Assembly: GCF_003400205.1 (NCBI RefSeq) | Contig: NZ_QUQV01000018.1 | Location: 1 to 59,125 of the forward strand | Origin: Bacillus sp. HNG | GTDB taxonomy: Bacteria > Bacillota > Bacilli > Bacillales > Bacillaceae_L | Direction: 5' to 3' | Length of the DNA stretch: 59,125 bases | Part shown: in pieces, positions 8,719 to 18,349 of the stretch | How the letters are laid out: each line of letters starts with the position of its first letter | Numbering within the stretch: position 1 is the stretch's first letter | Notes under the pieces: generated by a model | Seen by the model: the letters and a program-made list of their open reading frames with translations, nothing else | What the model was told of the DNA's origin: nothing | Databases searched by the model: none | Position numbers and translations under genes: made by a program

Positions 8719-9423
8719 CTATCCTCTAATCAACGTCAACGATGATACCGACTTCGCCCCCGCATCTGTCAGCACCTTACCCGCATGTCGTAAAGTAGAA
8801 CCCGTCGTATAGATATCATCTACTAATAAAATATCCTTGTCCTGAACAATATCAATCACTCGGAATACATTTTCTCCTGAGATCCGTTCATCCCGGCTCT
8901 TTTTCGATTGTTTTTCCAAATGAGTTCGTTCCAAAACTTCATGTGCAGGCACATCTAAAAATACCGCTAGTGCCTTAGCCTGGTTAAACCCTCGTTCATA
9001 CAAACGCTCGTCACTTAAAGGGATTGGAACAACAAAATAGCAAGAATTAAAATGAGTTTTGAAAGCTTTTTTTAGAGGTGTTTTAAAAACAGAAGAAATC
9101 GCGTAGTCGCCACGGAATTTATAGAGGGAAATTACATCTTTTGCAAAGTCATTATAGAGGTAAATTGACCGGTTCTTTGTGAGTACACCCTGCCATTCCG
9201 TTTCTTTTTCCCAGCGAACACAGTCGTAGCAGAGGTTGCCTTCGCGATACTCGTCGGACAACTCCGAAAATGGTCGACCGCAAATTTCACAAAGCTCACC
9301 ATCCACCTTTTCAAATTTTTCACTACAGGTAGAACAGAGTGGATCCGGTTCGGTCAACGAAAACAATGTCGACCAGGAATCCACATCTTCAAAATAAGTG
9401 TGGCAAAGTAGGCATGTAGACAT
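8719..9423 (-). CDS. comFC: ComF family phosphoribosyltransferase-like protein ComFC
   Basis: Late competence protein thought to assist single-strand DNA uptake together with ComFA. The 234-residue sequence has N-terminal cysteine pairs (CLLCHTYF, CSTCSEKF, CEICGRPF, CYDC) for zinc and a C-terminal PRTase fold with the PRPP loop DILLVDDIYTTGSTL near residue 200. Start ATG at 9423 with AAGGAGCTGAAGT inside the end of comFB, suggesting translational coupling. Confidence 0.95.
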   Translation of the reverse strand: MSTCLLCHTYFEDVDSWSTLFSLTEPDPLCSTCSEKFEKVDGELCEICGRPFSELSDEYREGNLCYDCVRWEKETEWQGVLTKNRSIYLYNDFAKDVISLYKFRGDYAISSVFKTPLKKAFKTHFNSCYFVVPIPLSDERLYERGFNQAKALAVFLDVPAHEVLERTHLEKQSKKSRDERISGENVFRVIDIVQDKDILLVDDIYTTGSTLRHAGKVLTDAGAKSVSSLTLIRG

Positions 9424-9426
9424 ACT

Positions 9427-9708
9427 TCAGCTCCTTTTGAAATGATCGCATTGAGGGTTTTTCGCGACGATGTTCACAGCCTCTGCGATTTTCACGTAGA
9501 TATTGGCCATCATTTGTTTATTAAAATATTGGGCGCGGACATACGCCACTCCATTTTCCTTCGATACATAACGCGGTGGTAGATTATTTAGCGTGAGGGC
9601 AAATACATCATTTTTGCATTGTTCACATTTGCAGGGTAAGTTGTATTCAGACCAGTTTTCATTGATAGCTTCAGCCACTAGCGGCTCCATTGCATTAAAA
9701 ACCTTCAC
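9427..9708 (-). CDS. comFB: Late competence protein ComFB family
   Basis: Small protein of about 93 residues with the ComFB cysteine cluster CKCEQCKNDV and the LPPRYVS motif. ComFB-family proteins are in the com operon, and some bind cyclic dinucleotides in other phyla; the role in Bacillus is unclear. I prefer the GTG at 9708, which has GGAGAGG five bases upstream and matches the family N-terminus; an in-frame GTG at 9747 would add 13 charged residues. It lies 3 bp before comFC. Confidence 0.85.
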   Translation of the reverse strand: MKVFNAMEPLVAEAINENWSEYNLPCKCEQCKNDVFALTLNNLPPRYVSKENGVAYVRAQYFNKQMMANIYVKIAEAVNIVAKNPQCDHFKRS

Positions 9709-9862
9709 ACGAACCTCTCCATTCTCTCTTTCTTCTTTTATTATCACATAATAAACATAATTTGGAAATATTTTTTTACTTATCCCATCATTAACATTAA
9801 TAGATTTAAAACAATTGTAAATTCCCCTTTCACCCTATGACCAATAATACCTTTGTACTACA

Positions 9863-9901
9863 TAAAACCCCTAAGCTGGATTCTTCGTCCAACCTAGGGG
9901 T
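9863..9901 (-). terminator. Sortase gene terminator
   Basis: ACCCCTAGGTTGGA and TCCAGCTTAGGGG pair on the minus strand with a few mismatches, followed by TTTT. It separates the sortase gene from comFB. Confidence 0.8.
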
Positions 9902-9907
9902 CACAAT

Positions 9908-10504
9908 TTATTCTACTTTTTTTCCATAAAAAATGTATCGATATGGTGCGTCACCAAGGTATCCGAATGGATAACAGGTGGTTACAACAAGCTCCTCGTT
10001 TGGCGCGGTTGATTTAATGATGGTTCGATCGTCCGCATCCACGATTTTTGTATCGACAATTTCATAGATAAAGTCGCCGTATTCTAATTTCACAACAAAG
10101 GTGTCGCCTATTTCCAGCTCATCAAATCGTTTAAATAGGGTATCGCGGTGACCTGAGAGGACGATTTGATCATTTTGATTCGGTAGCGCGGTGCCAAGGT
10201 AATGTCCTACCCCTTTTGCTAACTCCTCTTCATCCGTTCCTTCGACGATTGGCATTTTCTCACCGAGCTTCGGAACCTCTAAAACACCCATTGTTTCGCC
10301 CTTCTCAAAGACAGGAATGACAATTTCCTTTTCAATTTTCTCCTTGGTTGGAGGTATGGAAATGAGTTCTTCTGCTTGAACCAATGCTTCTTTTTGTGCC
10401 TGATTCGAATCCCAAATTTGAAAAATCGAGTAACCTGTTAATGAAACACCGCCGATGATGAATAATAGTGCAATTGTATAAACAACCTTTTTCACTGGAA
10501 TCAC
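9908..10504 (-). CDS. Class D sortase
   Basis: Membrane-anchored transpeptidase that would link surface proteins carrying a C-terminal sorting signal to the cell wall. The 198-residue protein has one N-terminal transmembrane helix (residues about 6-28), then the sortase beta barrel with catalytic His119 (SGHRDTLF), Cys177 (VVTTCYPFGYLG) and Arg189 (APYRY). The TxTCYPF..Y.G.AP.RY pattern fits class D (B. subtilis YhcS type). It is inserted between comFA and comFB, where B. subtilis has no such gene, and has its own terminator. No LPxTG-like substrate is visible in the window, but the Ig protein at the left edge is incomplete. Confidence 0.92.
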   Translation of the reverse strand: MIPVKKVVYTIALLFIIGGVSLTGYSIFQIWDSNQAQKEALVQAEELISIPPTKEKIEKEIVIPVFEKGETMGVLEVPKLGEKMPIVEGTDEEELAKGVGHYLGTALPNQNDQIVLSGHRDTLFKRFDELEIGDTFVVKLEYGDFIYEIVDTKIVDADDRTIIKSTAPNEELVVTTCYPFGYLGDAPYRYIFYGKKVE

Positions 10505-10560
10505 CGCCTTATCCGTTCTTTATCTGTTACTTTTTATCATAATCAAAATAGATTGTGAAA

Positions 10561-12051
10561 TCAATCAATGAAGCCGTTTTGAATGGCTTCTTTGTTCATA
10601 TTTTCGATATGCTTTTTTGCCTTAATCATTTCTCTTGTTCTGCCGTAATGGAAAAATAAAATCTCGCCGGTTGGAAATTGGGCACTACGGCCAACACGGC
10701 CCGAAATCTGGACTAAGGCACTTTCTGTAAAAATTTTATCCTCTGCGCCTAAGACAGCGACATCAATATTTGGGACGGTTACGCCTCTTTCTAAAATCGT
10801 TGTTGTCACAAGAATGGGGATTTCACCAGAGCGAAAGCGTGCTACCTTGTCTTTTCGGTCCGGGTCCTCGGCATGGACACCTTCAATTCCTAGGTCGAGA
10901 GTTCGTAAAATTTCTACGATGCTTTCTAGATAGATAACTCTTGGCACAAACAAGAAGGCTTGTTTGCCAATATCAAGATGCTCCTTAATCCACGCCAGCA
11001 CATTCCGCGGAAGCCTCTTCTTTTTCAATATCTTCTCCCAATTCCCACACCATATAAACTCCGGAATCGGTAATGCATGACGATGGTAACGCGCAGGAAT
11101 CGTTACTGCCTTTCTTTTCCCCGCATGGATTTCCTTTTTCCAGGTTTGATTGGGTGTTGCGGTAAGGTAGATGGTCGAGGAGATATCCTTTTTCGCTTGG
11201 TTAACGGCATATTGTAGCATTGGCTCAACTGAATATGGGAAGGCGTCGACTTCATCGATTATGATCATATCGAAGGCTTTATAAAAACGAAGCAGCTGGT
11301 GGGTTGTGGCAAGTGTGATGGGGGCTGTTTTGTCGCGGTCCTCGCTTCCACCATATAAGGCGATGACATCAATTCCTGGAAATGCAGATTTTATCCGTGG
11401 AGCTAGCTCTATTACAACATCAGTTCTTGGTGTAGCGAGGCAAACCTTTTTACCGGTTTGAAGTGCAGTTTCGATCCCTTCAAAAAGAATTTCCGTTTTT
11501 CCTGCTCCACAGACCGCCCAGATAAGCAACTGGTCATTAGTTTGAACAGCCATTATTAGTTCTGTAGAAGCCCTTTGTTGTCCTGGAGAAAGCGTTCCTT
11601 CCCACACGAGTGGCTTATCCGGAATCTCAACTTTCGGACTAGGACCGGTCCAACTCACCAAAACCGAACATTCACTCATCCTCCCCATATTGATGCACTT
11701 CCTGCAGTATGTACATTCATTTTTGCACCTTGCACATCCAAACGAAGCGAAAAGCTTTTGATCAAAATTTCCACACCGAACACACGAGTAACCGTCCTTC
11801 GTTTTGGAGATGCATTTTTGATATTGTAAATAGCCATTCAAATAGTGTAGATGTATGTCTTCAAGCGAAAATGGAATTTCTTCAAGTAGGAGTTGTTTGC
11901 CGTAGAGTAGATGTTGGAGTTCAGAGGGGTAATCAAATGTGGGATTCAGTGGCTGTGGGTAGCATGATTCAAAATCAGTTATACGCTTGGCACCAGGCTT
12001 GGCCAAAAATGGTTCGGGGATTAATATTTCACTTTCTAGGAAAAATCGCAT
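10561..12051 (-). CDS. comFA: ATP-dependent DNA translocase/helicase ComFA
   Basis: DEAD-box ATPase that helps pull transforming DNA across the membrane. The start at 12051 (MRFFLES) has GGAGG at good spacing; upstream in-frame codons lack one. The 496-residue protein carries an N-terminal four-cysteine zinc region (CVRCGNF, CARCKNECTYC), Walker A (AVCGAGKTEILF), DEVD (IIIDEVDAFP), motif III (TATPNQ) and the C-terminal helicase domain (GRVGRSAQFP). In B. subtilis comFA-FB-FC are one operon; here a sortase with terminator intervenes. Confidence 0.96.
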   Translation of the reverse strand: MRFFLESEILIPEPFLAKPGAKRITDFESCYPQPLNPTFDYPSELQHLLYGKQLLLEEIPFSLEDIHLHYLNGYLQYQKCISKTKDGYSCVRCGNFDQKLFASFGCARCKNECTYCRKCINMGRMSECSVLVSWTGPSPKVEIPDKPLVWEGTLSPGQQRASTELIMAVQTNDQLLIWAVCGAGKTEILFEGIETALQTGKKVCLATPRTDVVIELAPRIKSAFPGIDVIALYGGSEDRDKTAPITLATTHQLLRFYKAFDMIIIDEVDAFPYSVEPMLQYAVNQAKKDISSTIYLTATPNQTWKKEIHAGKRKAVTIPARYHRHALPIPEFIWCGNWEKILKKKRLPRNVLAWIKEHLDIGKQAFLFVPRVIYLESIVEILRTLDLGIEGVHAEDPDRKDKVARFRSGEIPILVTTTILERGVTVPNIDVAVLGAEDKIFTESALVQISGRVGRSAQFPTGEILFFHYGRTREMIKAKKHIENMNKEAIQNGFID

Positions 12052-12164
12052 GAATGACCTCCAAAATTTTATTAATAAAGTATTCAAGAACAATTTAAAA
12101 ACATTCTTTCTATTTCATGTTTAGGAATCCATTTATTGGGGAGATTAGATAGTGAAAGGTAGGG

Positions 12165-12407
12165 ATGGACATGATGAAATGGGTTATAAAGCATGGGTTA
12201 TTGCTTTGCATCGGTTCGATTCTACTCATTGGAGCAATGGCAGTTTTATTTCAGGAGAAAATTCAAATTACGTCCTCAACTTGGACAGTTCTGTTGTTAC
12301 TATATTTTGTGGTTCTCAGCCTGTACAGTAGCTATGAGTACAGAAAAGCTCCTGTAGAAGAAAAAAAAGATGAAACCCCTCAAAATGAACAATTATTAAA
12401 AAATTAG
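12165..12407 (+). CDS. Small two-helix membrane protein
   Basis: Unrecognised 78-80-residue protein with two transmembrane helices (residues about 10-30 and 38-56: LLLCIGSILLIGAMAVLF; TVLLLLYFVVLSLYSSY) and a short charged tail (APVEEKKDETPQNEQ). AAGGTAGGG upstream suits an ATG at 12171 or 12174 better than the one at 12165. It is transcribed divergently from comFA and closed by its own terminator. No function can be assigned. Confidence 0.65.
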   Translation: MDMMKWVIKHGLLLCIGSILLIGAMAVLFQEKIQITSSTWTVLLLLYFVVLSLYSSYEYRKAPVEEKKDETPQNEQLLKN

Positions 12408-12429
12408 GAGTAAATCCTAATTTCTTTTT
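12398..12429 (+). terminator. Terminator of the small membrane protein gene
   Basis: AAATTAGGA and TCCTAATTT pair around GTAAA and are followed by a C and a run of T on the plus strand. Confidence 0.85.
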
Positions 12430-12431
12430 TT

Positions 12432-12469
12432 GCCTAAAAACAGCACCGCACCCAAGGCACGGCGCTCAA
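12432..12469 (-). terminator. degV terminator
   Basis: On the minus strand AGCGCCGTGCC pairs with GGTGCGGTGCT (some G-U) and is followed by GTTTTTAG, directly after the degV stop codon. Confidence 0.8.
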
Positions 12470-12471
12470 TA

Positions 12472-13314
12472 TTACTTTTTATACCAACCTAACCCAATCG
12501 CACCTTCACCAAGATGGGTCCCAATAACAGGCCCGAAATAGCTTAGCAAAAATTCAACATGTGGGTATTTCTTTTCTAATTCTGCTTTCAATTCTAAAGC
12601 TTCTTCCTCGATATTAGCATGGATCAACGCTGCACGCATTGGCATACCTCGACTTGCATCCTCATCAAACAATTCAAACACGCGGTTCAATGCTTTTTTA
12701 CGTGTACGAATTTTTTCAAAAGGAACAATCACTTTGTCTTCAAAGTTTAGGATTGGCTTCACTTGTAACAAACTACCTACAAAAGCAGCAGCACCACTCA
12801 AGCGACCCCCGCGCTGAAGGTTTGTGAGATCATCCACCATAAAATAGGCTCTCATTGACATTTTCATCTCTTCTAACCTTGCCAAAATCTCTTCAACTGA
12901 TTTTCCTTCATTCGCCATCTCAGCGGCTTCGAGCGCATAGAAGCCTTGTACAATACAGCTAATTTCAGAGTCGAACGGATACACCTTTACACCCTCGACC
13001 ATATCGCCAGCTGTTACAGATCCCTGATAGGTCCCACTTATACCACTAGATAAGTGAATACTAATGACAGCATCGTACTCTTGACCTAGTTTTTCAAAAA
13101 GCTCAACAAACTCACCAATCGGAGGCTGAGATGTGGTCGGCAAATCTTTACGAACCTTAAGCTCGTCATAGAATGCCTCTGCCGTAATATCGACTTCCTC
13201 ACGATAGGTTTCTTCGCCAAATACAACACTTAGCGGAATCATATGTATATTAAGTTTTTCACGAAGTTCCTTTGGTATGTAAGCTGTACTATCAGTTACA
13301 ATCGCCGTTTTCAT
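12472..13314 (-). CDS. degV: DegV family fatty-acid-binding protein
   Basis: DegV proteins bind one fatty acid in a two-domain cleft; in Staphylococcus the relatives (FakB) present it to a fatty-acid kinase, while the role of this chromosomal copy is not settled. The start at 13314 gives 280 residues beginning MKTAIVTDSTAYIP, the family N-terminus; other signatures are TTSQPPIGEF, HLSSGISGTYQ and GPVIGTHLGEGAIG. The position between degU and comFA matches B. subtilis yviA, though an accessory block now separates it from degU. Confidence 0.95.
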   Translation of the reverse strand: MKTAIVTDSTAYIPKELREKLNIHMIPLSVVFGEETYREEVDITAEAFYDELKVRKDLPTTSQPPIGEFVELFEKLGQEYDAVISIHLSSGISGTYQGSVTAGDMVEGVKVYPFDSEISCIVQGFYALEAAEMANEGKSVEEILARLEEMKMSMRAYFMVDDLTNLQRGGRLSGAAAFVGSLLQVKPILNFEDKVIVPFEKIRTRKKALNRVFELFDEDASRGMPMRAALIHANIEEEALELKAELEKKYPHVEFLLSYFGPVIGTHLGEGAIGLGWYKK

Positions 13315-13495
13315 AGTTTTTACCATCCTGTCCTGATTCTTTATAATTTCCATTTTAAATGAAATGGACGGGGATGTCACTTGTTTATAGATAAGTGTTT
13401 ATACAGAGGGAAGTGTTTGAATTCTCAGATCCAAATTTTCATTAATAATTGAGAAAGCTTTTAAAATTCCATTCTACGATTATCTCCAAATATTC

Positions 13496-13867
13496 CTAGA
13501 CAGATTTTTTCCAAACCTCATATATGTACCTAGCCTCTGACGTAAGCCATTGTTGGGCTTCAGGTCTTTCCAGTAGTGCTTGGTGTTCTTCGCATATCCT
13601 TTTTGCAGTACGGAACTGGAGATCTTTAATGTACCTGTTGACCAAAATCAAGACTTTTTTATCTGAGTCCGTTAGAGTTCCAAAGGTACCTTGCTCTAGT
13701 TCCTCTTTAATTATTTTTAAAAACTGTTGTGCATTAGAATTTAACAGAACATAATTTTGAGCCTCTGTTAATCGATTCCATTCATTTATTATCATTCTTC
13801 TGGCATTAGGGTAATTTTTTTCAGAAACCATTATGTTAACCAAACGGACAGCGCTTTCGATTTTCAA
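13496..13867 (-). CDS. Hypothetical helical protein
   Basis: Unrecognised cytosolic protein of 123 residues, probably all helical, with no membrane segment and no catalytic motif (for example YPNARRMIINEWNRLTEAQN and FRTAKRICEEHQALL). It uses TTG at 13867 with AAGGTGGA eight bases upstream. The two halves look loosely similar (ARRMI..EW; AKRIC..HQ), hinting at a helical-repeat fold. It stands alone between degV and a chemoreceptor gene. Confidence 0.65.
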   Translation of the reverse strand: MKIESAVRLVNIMVSEKNYPNARRMIINEWNRLTEAQNYVLLNSNAQQFLKIIKEELEQGTFGTLTDSDKKVLILVNRYIKDLQFRTAKRICEEHQALLERPEAQQWLTSEARYIYEVWKKSV

Positions 13868-13977
13868 TTTATATCCACCTTCTTAGGTCTTATGTCATAG
13901 ATTTTAAACATTAAGAAACCATCGGTCAATAATTATTCGAAAATTCCGCTATTAATCATAGGTAATTTATCCTAATT

Positions 13978-14018
13978 CAAAAAAAAACAACGAGCTGCTG
14001 TTAAGCAACCCGCTGTAT
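13978..14018 (-). terminator. Chemoreceptor gene terminator
   Basis: Minus strand AGCGGGTTGCT pairs with AGCAGCTCGTT (including G-U pairs) and is followed by a run of T, downstream of the methyl-accepting protein gene. Confidence 0.75.
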
Positions 14019-14071
14019 GGAAATCTACATTTATCTATTTAGAATACATTTACGTAAAGCCATGTTAATTA

Positions 14072-16072
14072 TCACAACCTAAACTTCCTAACCGCATCTT
14101 GTAACTCTTCTGCCATAAAGGATAACGATGCAGCTGAAGACGCAATTTCTTGCATAGAAGCTAATTGTTCTTCTGTGGCTACTGATACCTCTTGGCCCTG
14201 TCCAGTTGTCTTTCTCGCAATCTCATCAATTTCACTTACTGCTTCAACTACTTGTTGCGCACCTTGTGTCATTTGTGCAATTGACGCTGAAACTTCTTGT
14301 ATTTGTGAAGATACATCGTCTACAAATTGTTGAATTTGCTTAAAGGATGAACCAGCATTGTTAACCACTTTTATTCCCTTTTCGGTCTCTTCTGTTCCAT
14401 GATTCATCGACTCTACCGCTTGTTTTGTATCTTCTTGGATCGTCGCGATCAGTTGGCGAATGCTTTCAGTCGATTTTGCTGACTGCTCAGCTAACTTCCT
14501 TACTTCATCTGCTACAACCGCAAAGCCTTTTCCATGCTCTCCCGCTCTTGCTGCTTCGATCGCTGCATTCAACGCTAAAAGATTCGTCTGACTCGCGATA
14601 TCTGAAATCACATTTACAATCTGATTAATTTCTTCGGAGCGTTCTCCTAATGAATAAATGATTTTTCCTAAATCTGATACAGACGTATTAATATTTTGCA
14701 TCTGTTGAATAGATTCCTTGATTGCTTGTTCACCATTCTCTACAATACCTAGCGCTTCAACTGAAGTACGGGAAACAGTTTGAGCATTCACTTCAATTTG
14801 TTGAATGCCAATATTCATTTCTGTTACGACCTCAGTCGTTTTTCTTACCATTTCCGTCTGCTGTTCAGTTCCGACCGCAACCTCTTGGATCGCATTTGCC
14901 ACCTGTTCAGTCGCCTTGGTGTTTTGTTCTGAGCTTGCAGTTAATTGCTCAGAGGATGCAGCCAAGGTCTGTGATTTTTCTTCTACATGTGTTAATAGTT
15001 CCCTCAATGATTCCAACATTTTATTAAAGCTATTCCCTAATTGTCCGACCTCATCATTGTTTTTTACTTTTATAGATTGAGTAAGGTCTCCATTACTTAC
15101 TTTGTCTGTAACCTCCACTAATGTATTCAGAGGTTTCGTAATGCTTCTAACAATTAAGATGGCAATGACAATTCCAATCACAATAAAAATAGCTACTACC
15201 CAAAATGTTGAAAGAAGAATTCCTTGAGTGGCTACATTAATCTCGTTTTGTTCCATTACACCTGCAATTTTCCACCCAGTAAGTTCATTCGTCACAAAGG
15301 CAGTTTCATATTCATTACCTTGAAATTCATCATGGAGAATTCCACTTTGTTTTTCAAATATTAATTTGCTGTAGGTTTCCCCTTGTGGAACAGAACCAAT
15401 TTCTTGAACTGGATCGACTAAATATTTTCTCTCTGCAGTAAGAATAAACGCATAACCCTTCTCACCGATTTTCACACTCGATGTGGTTTTCTTTAGAGAT
15501 TCTAAATTAATGTCTAAACCGATAACCCCTGAACCATCCTTTATCGTTTGCGCTACGGTCACTAAGATGCCACCGGTAGCCAAATCCTCATATGGCTCTG
15601 TAATAATCGCTTTTCCTGGGTTAGCAATGGCTTGTTTATACCAGTCCCTCTCTCTCGGATCAAAATCTTCTGGTAGATTTGCTTGAGGATACAAAAACAT
15701 TTTTCCATCTTTGGTTCCTGAAAAGATCGTCACGATATCAGGATGAAGCAGCGAATATTGTGTAAATGTCTTAATTGTGTTTGATGTTTCTGATTCAGCA
15801 AAGGCCCCGGCATTTAGCTTGGATGCGAAATACTCAACATCATTATATTTTGAAGATAAGTTATCTGTAATATAACCATCTAGAAGATTTACACTTGCTG
15901 TTGAGCTTGCAAGTATCTGGCTTTTAATTTCCTTTTGTGCATTATTGTAAGACATAAAACCAATCATAAAACTTGGTAATAGGATGATTAAGATAAAGGT
16001 TATGTACAACCTCTTACCAATAGTAAAATTAAATAAACTCTTTCTTTTACGTTTTTCTTGGTTGTTTTTCAT
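14072..16072 (-). CDS. Methyl-accepting chemotaxis protein with Cache sensor
   Basis: Transmembrane chemoreceptor of 666 residues, counted from the ATG at 16072, which has AAAGGAAATC upstream. It has one helix near residues 20-40, an extracellular double-Cache domain ([28 protein letters not shown]), a second helix near 290, a HAMP domain, and a long signalling coiled coil with the invariant tip ([36 protein letters not shown]). It resembles B. subtilis McpB/TlpA types; the ligand is unknown. It was inserted into the degU-degV interval as a single-gene unit with its own terminator. Confidence 0.95.
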   Translation of the reverse strand: MKNNQEKRKRKSLFNFTIGKRLYITFILIILLPSFMIGFMSYNNAQKEIKSQILASSTASVNLLDGYITDNLSSKYNDVEYFASKLNAGAFAESETSNTIKTFTQYSLLHPDIVTIFSGTKDGKMFLYPQANLPEDFDPRERDWYKQAIANPGKAIITEPYEDLATGGILVTVAQTIKDGSGVIGLDINLESLKKTTSSVKIGEKGYAFILTAERKYLVDPVQEIGSVPQGETYSKLIFEKQSGILHDEFQGNEYETAFVTNELTGWKIAGVMEQNEINVATQGILLSTFWVVAIFIVIGIVIAILIVRSITKPLNTLVEVTDKVSNGDLTQSIKVKNNDEVGQLGNSFNKMLESLRELLTHVEEKSQTLAASSEQLTASSEQNTKATEQVANAIQEVAVGTEQQTEMVRKTTEVVTEMNIGIQQIEVNAQTVSRTSVEALGIVENGEQAIKESIQQMQNINTSVSDLGKIIYSLGERSEEINQIVNVISDIASQTNLLALNAAIEAARAGEHGKGFAVVADEVRKLAEQSAKSTESIRQLIATIQEDTKQAVESMNHGTEETEKGIKVVNNAGSSFKQIQQFVDDVSSQIQEVSASIAQMTQGAQQVVEAVSEIDEIARKTTGQGQEVSVATEEQLASMQEIASSAASLSFMAEELQDAVRKFRL

Positions 16073-16232
16073 AGATGATTTCCTTTCTAATTTATAATTC
16101 AAGTAAACCAATAAAGAAAAGCACAACAAGCTATATCTCGTTGCGCACTATATGCTCCCTATTATTCTATCGGCATACTTATAGGGATGTTTAAGTTGAA
16201 AAGATTGACAATTACTTTACCATCCAAACCAA

Positions 16233-16268
16233 CAAAAAAGCCAACCTCCTTCTGGAAGTTAGCCTAAG
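16233..16268 (-). terminator. Terminator of the DUF4145-like gene
   Basis: Minus strand GGCTAACTTCC and GGAGGTTGGC pair around AGAA and are followed by a T run. Confidence 0.85.
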
Positions 16269-16274
16269 GTAATA

Positions 16275-17225
16275 CTATTTAATTATATATTTAGATTCAT
16301 ATTCTTCTGCAATTCGTTGCAATAAAACCTCAAGTTCACCTTTCGTTTGGAATGTGAACGGATATCCATAATTGGACTTAAGTTGCCCGTCTTCATCTGG
16401 TCTAGGAAATTTTCTTAATGCAGTACTTCTAGTTGGCTTTATCTCCACCTCTCCAAATAACTTTGTTTGCTCCACCAACCAGGGATGGATGACAATAGTA
16501 GGCGTAACATTATCTAATAAATAAACATACCCAGTTTTAAAATTTTCGAATTGAAATTCTGCAGCCTTTTTTGAAAGGTTCCTATAAATAAAGTTTGCAT
16601 TTTCAAAGGTTGATTGGAAACGTTCTAAAGGAACAATTCTGTTTTTAGCCCGGTTTTGGGTAGAAATCCTCTTCTCCTTAACAACAGGGTGCTGTTTCTT
16701 TTCTTCCTTCAACTGACTCAACTGTTCTTCTATTTCCGAAATCCTAGCCTGCGTTTCTTTTATGTACGCATCCATCCATTGTTTCATAACATCAAGATCT
16801 TGATTTTGTTTAGAAGGTAATTCATATCTAGGTGCACTGAAGGTATGGCTAACATAGACTTCTGAATACCATACACCTAAATCAAAAATGGCTCGATGTG
16901 CTTCCTTCGCCACTTCTTGGTCCATTTCTAACACTTTATGAGAGGCAATGTTACCATTTTTCCTTAAGAATTCTAGTTTTTTATAAATATCATCTTGAAT
17001 CACATCATGTCGATATAATCGATTTATCTTTTCTACTAATTTCAGCGGATACACTTCACTCATATTTTCTTGCTCAAAAATCATATTAACCAATAGCTCT
17101 CCAAACAAGCGCGCCTGTGTCATCGCCGCTTGTGGTTGATCCCATAAAAGCGCCTCAACCCGTAATGCCAACTCCTCTAATTGGCTAGAAAAATCTCCAA
17201 TAAAATGATATATACTATTCTTCAT
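16275..17225 (-). CDS. DUF4145-like protein
   Basis: A 316-residue soluble protein. Residues about 20-100 match the pattern of the DUF4145 helical domain (AMTQARLFGELLVNMIFEQE, LEFLRKNGNIASH), often found beside restriction or nucleic-acid enzymes. A coiled coil follows (ARISEIEEQLSQLKEEKKQ), then a basic linker and a C-terminal beta-containing region with a conserved-looking FPRPDEDGQLKSNYGYPF. No catalytic motif is recognised. It lies alone between the chemoreceptor and degU; a role cannot be assigned. Confidence 0.7.
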   Translation of the reverse strand: MKNSIYHFIGDFSSQLEELALRVEALLWDQPQAAMTQARLFGELLVNMIFEQENMSEVYPLKLVEKINRLYRHDVIQDDIYKKLEFLRKNGNIASHKVLEMDQEVAKEAHRAIFDLGVWYSEVYVSHTFSAPRYELPSKQNQDLDVMKQWMDAYIKETQARISEIEEQLSQLKEEKKQHPVVKEKRISTQNRAKNRIVPLERFQSTFENANFIYRNLSKKAAEFQFENFKTGYVYLLDNVTPTIVIHPWLVEQTKLFGEVEIKPTRSTALRKFPRPDEDGQLKSNYGYPFTFQTKGELEVLLQRIAEEYESKYIIK

Positions 17226-17345
17226 TCGATTATCACTTCCTAATTTCTAGTAGCTAAATTTTACTATAAACTTGGATGCATTCCCATAAAAACACAAAAA
17301 GCCAAGCCCCCATTAGAGAACTCAGCTTCCAATCAATCTATTAAT

Positions 17346-18035
17346 TTATCTAACCTCTACCCAACCATTCTTAATAGCTACAACAACAGCCTGGGTACGA
17401 TCGTTTACGTTCATTTTTTGCAAGATATTACTTACGTGGTTTTTAACCGTTTTTTCACTGATATATAGATCATCACCAATGCCGCGGTTGCTTCTTCCGT
17501 CCGTTAACAGTTGAAGAACTTCGCACTCTCTTCTTGTTAACAGATGTAGTGGACGACGAACTTCCGTTGCTAAATGTGAATGTGATGCTCCGGATTGTCC
17601 ACTTGCGACGGCAAGGCGACGGAATTCCTTCACTAAATTATGTGTGACTCTTGGATGCAAGTATGATCCACCTTCTGCAACGACTTTTACCGCTTCGACT
17701 AGAGAATCCGCATCCATTTCTTTTAATAAATAACCAGTTGCTCCAGTTTTAAGGGCATGCGTCACATAGCTTTCATCATCGTGAATCGATAAAATAATAA
17801 CCTTCGTATCAGGGTAAGTGTCAATTAATTGTTTAGTTGCTTCAATTCCGTTCAAGTTAGGCATGTTGATATCCATGATGACAACATCAGGCTTATGCTG
17901 CTCAATTAGCGCCACCGCCTGTTCCCCATCGTCACCCTCTGCTACCACTTGAAAGGTTGGTTCAAAATCTAGTATTCGTTTTACACCCTCGCGAAATAAT
18001 TGGTGATCATCAATTATAACTATGCTTGTTTTCAT
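17346..18035 (-). CDS. degU: Response regulator DegU
   Basis: NarL-family regulator that, with DegS, controls exoenzymes, competence and motility. The 229-residue protein has a receiver domain with phospho-acceptor Asp55 ([10 protein letters not shown]) and acidic pair IIDDHQLF, and a LuxR-type DNA-binding helix-turn-helix ([32 protein letters not shown]). GGGGGAGG stands before the ATG. Normally it follows degS closely; here 314 bp intervene, so it may have its own promoter. Confidence 0.97.
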   Translation of the reverse strand: MKTSIVIIDDHQLFREGVKRILDFEPTFQVVAEGDDGEQAVALIEQHKPDVVIMDINMPNLNGIEATKQLIDTYPDTKVIILSIHDDESYVTHALKTGATGYLLKEMDADSLVEAVKVVAEGGSYLHPRVTHNLVKEFRRLAVASGQSGASHSHLATEVRRPLHLLTRRECEVLQLLTDGRSNRGIGDDLYISEKTVKNHVSNILQKMNVNDRTQAVVVAIKNGWVEVR

Positions 18036-18349
18036 GAATAACGCCTCCCCCTTTCATTTTGACAATCGAGGCAATTTCGGTCAATACTCCATAAGCAGTA
18101 TTAACAGAACATGTTTGTAAGATTATTCTTATTTTTCCTATATAAATAAGTAGCATATAGTAGTTTAACCATTTCTTGTAACGTATCATCGAATAACCGA
18201 AATATTCTCACAGATAGAAAAGGGATAAATATTTAAATGCTCCTTAGCGTATTAAGCCCGATTCTTTTAAAGCACAATCAAAAAGTTTCCACTGAAAAAT
18301 CGTGGCATTCTCCGAAGGCTTTAGCCTAATTTAGCCTGGGCTGATATAG
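18036..18349. other. Intergenic region between degS and degU
   Basis: A 314-bp AT-rich stretch without a convincing ORF. Just after the degS stop the minus strand has short imperfect repeats (AGGCTAAATTAGGCTAAAGCC) but no clear T-tailed terminator. I see no confident promoter for degU, though one is likely given the distance. Confidence 0.5.

Noticed and set aside
12060-12125. ComK box upstream of comFA
   Set aside because: One GAAA-N5-TTTT half-site is visible, but I could not find a properly spaced second AT-box, so I do not call it.
18036-18349. Small RNA or riboswitch between degS and degU
   Set aside because: No stable conserved fold, terminator or promoter pair could be supported by eye.
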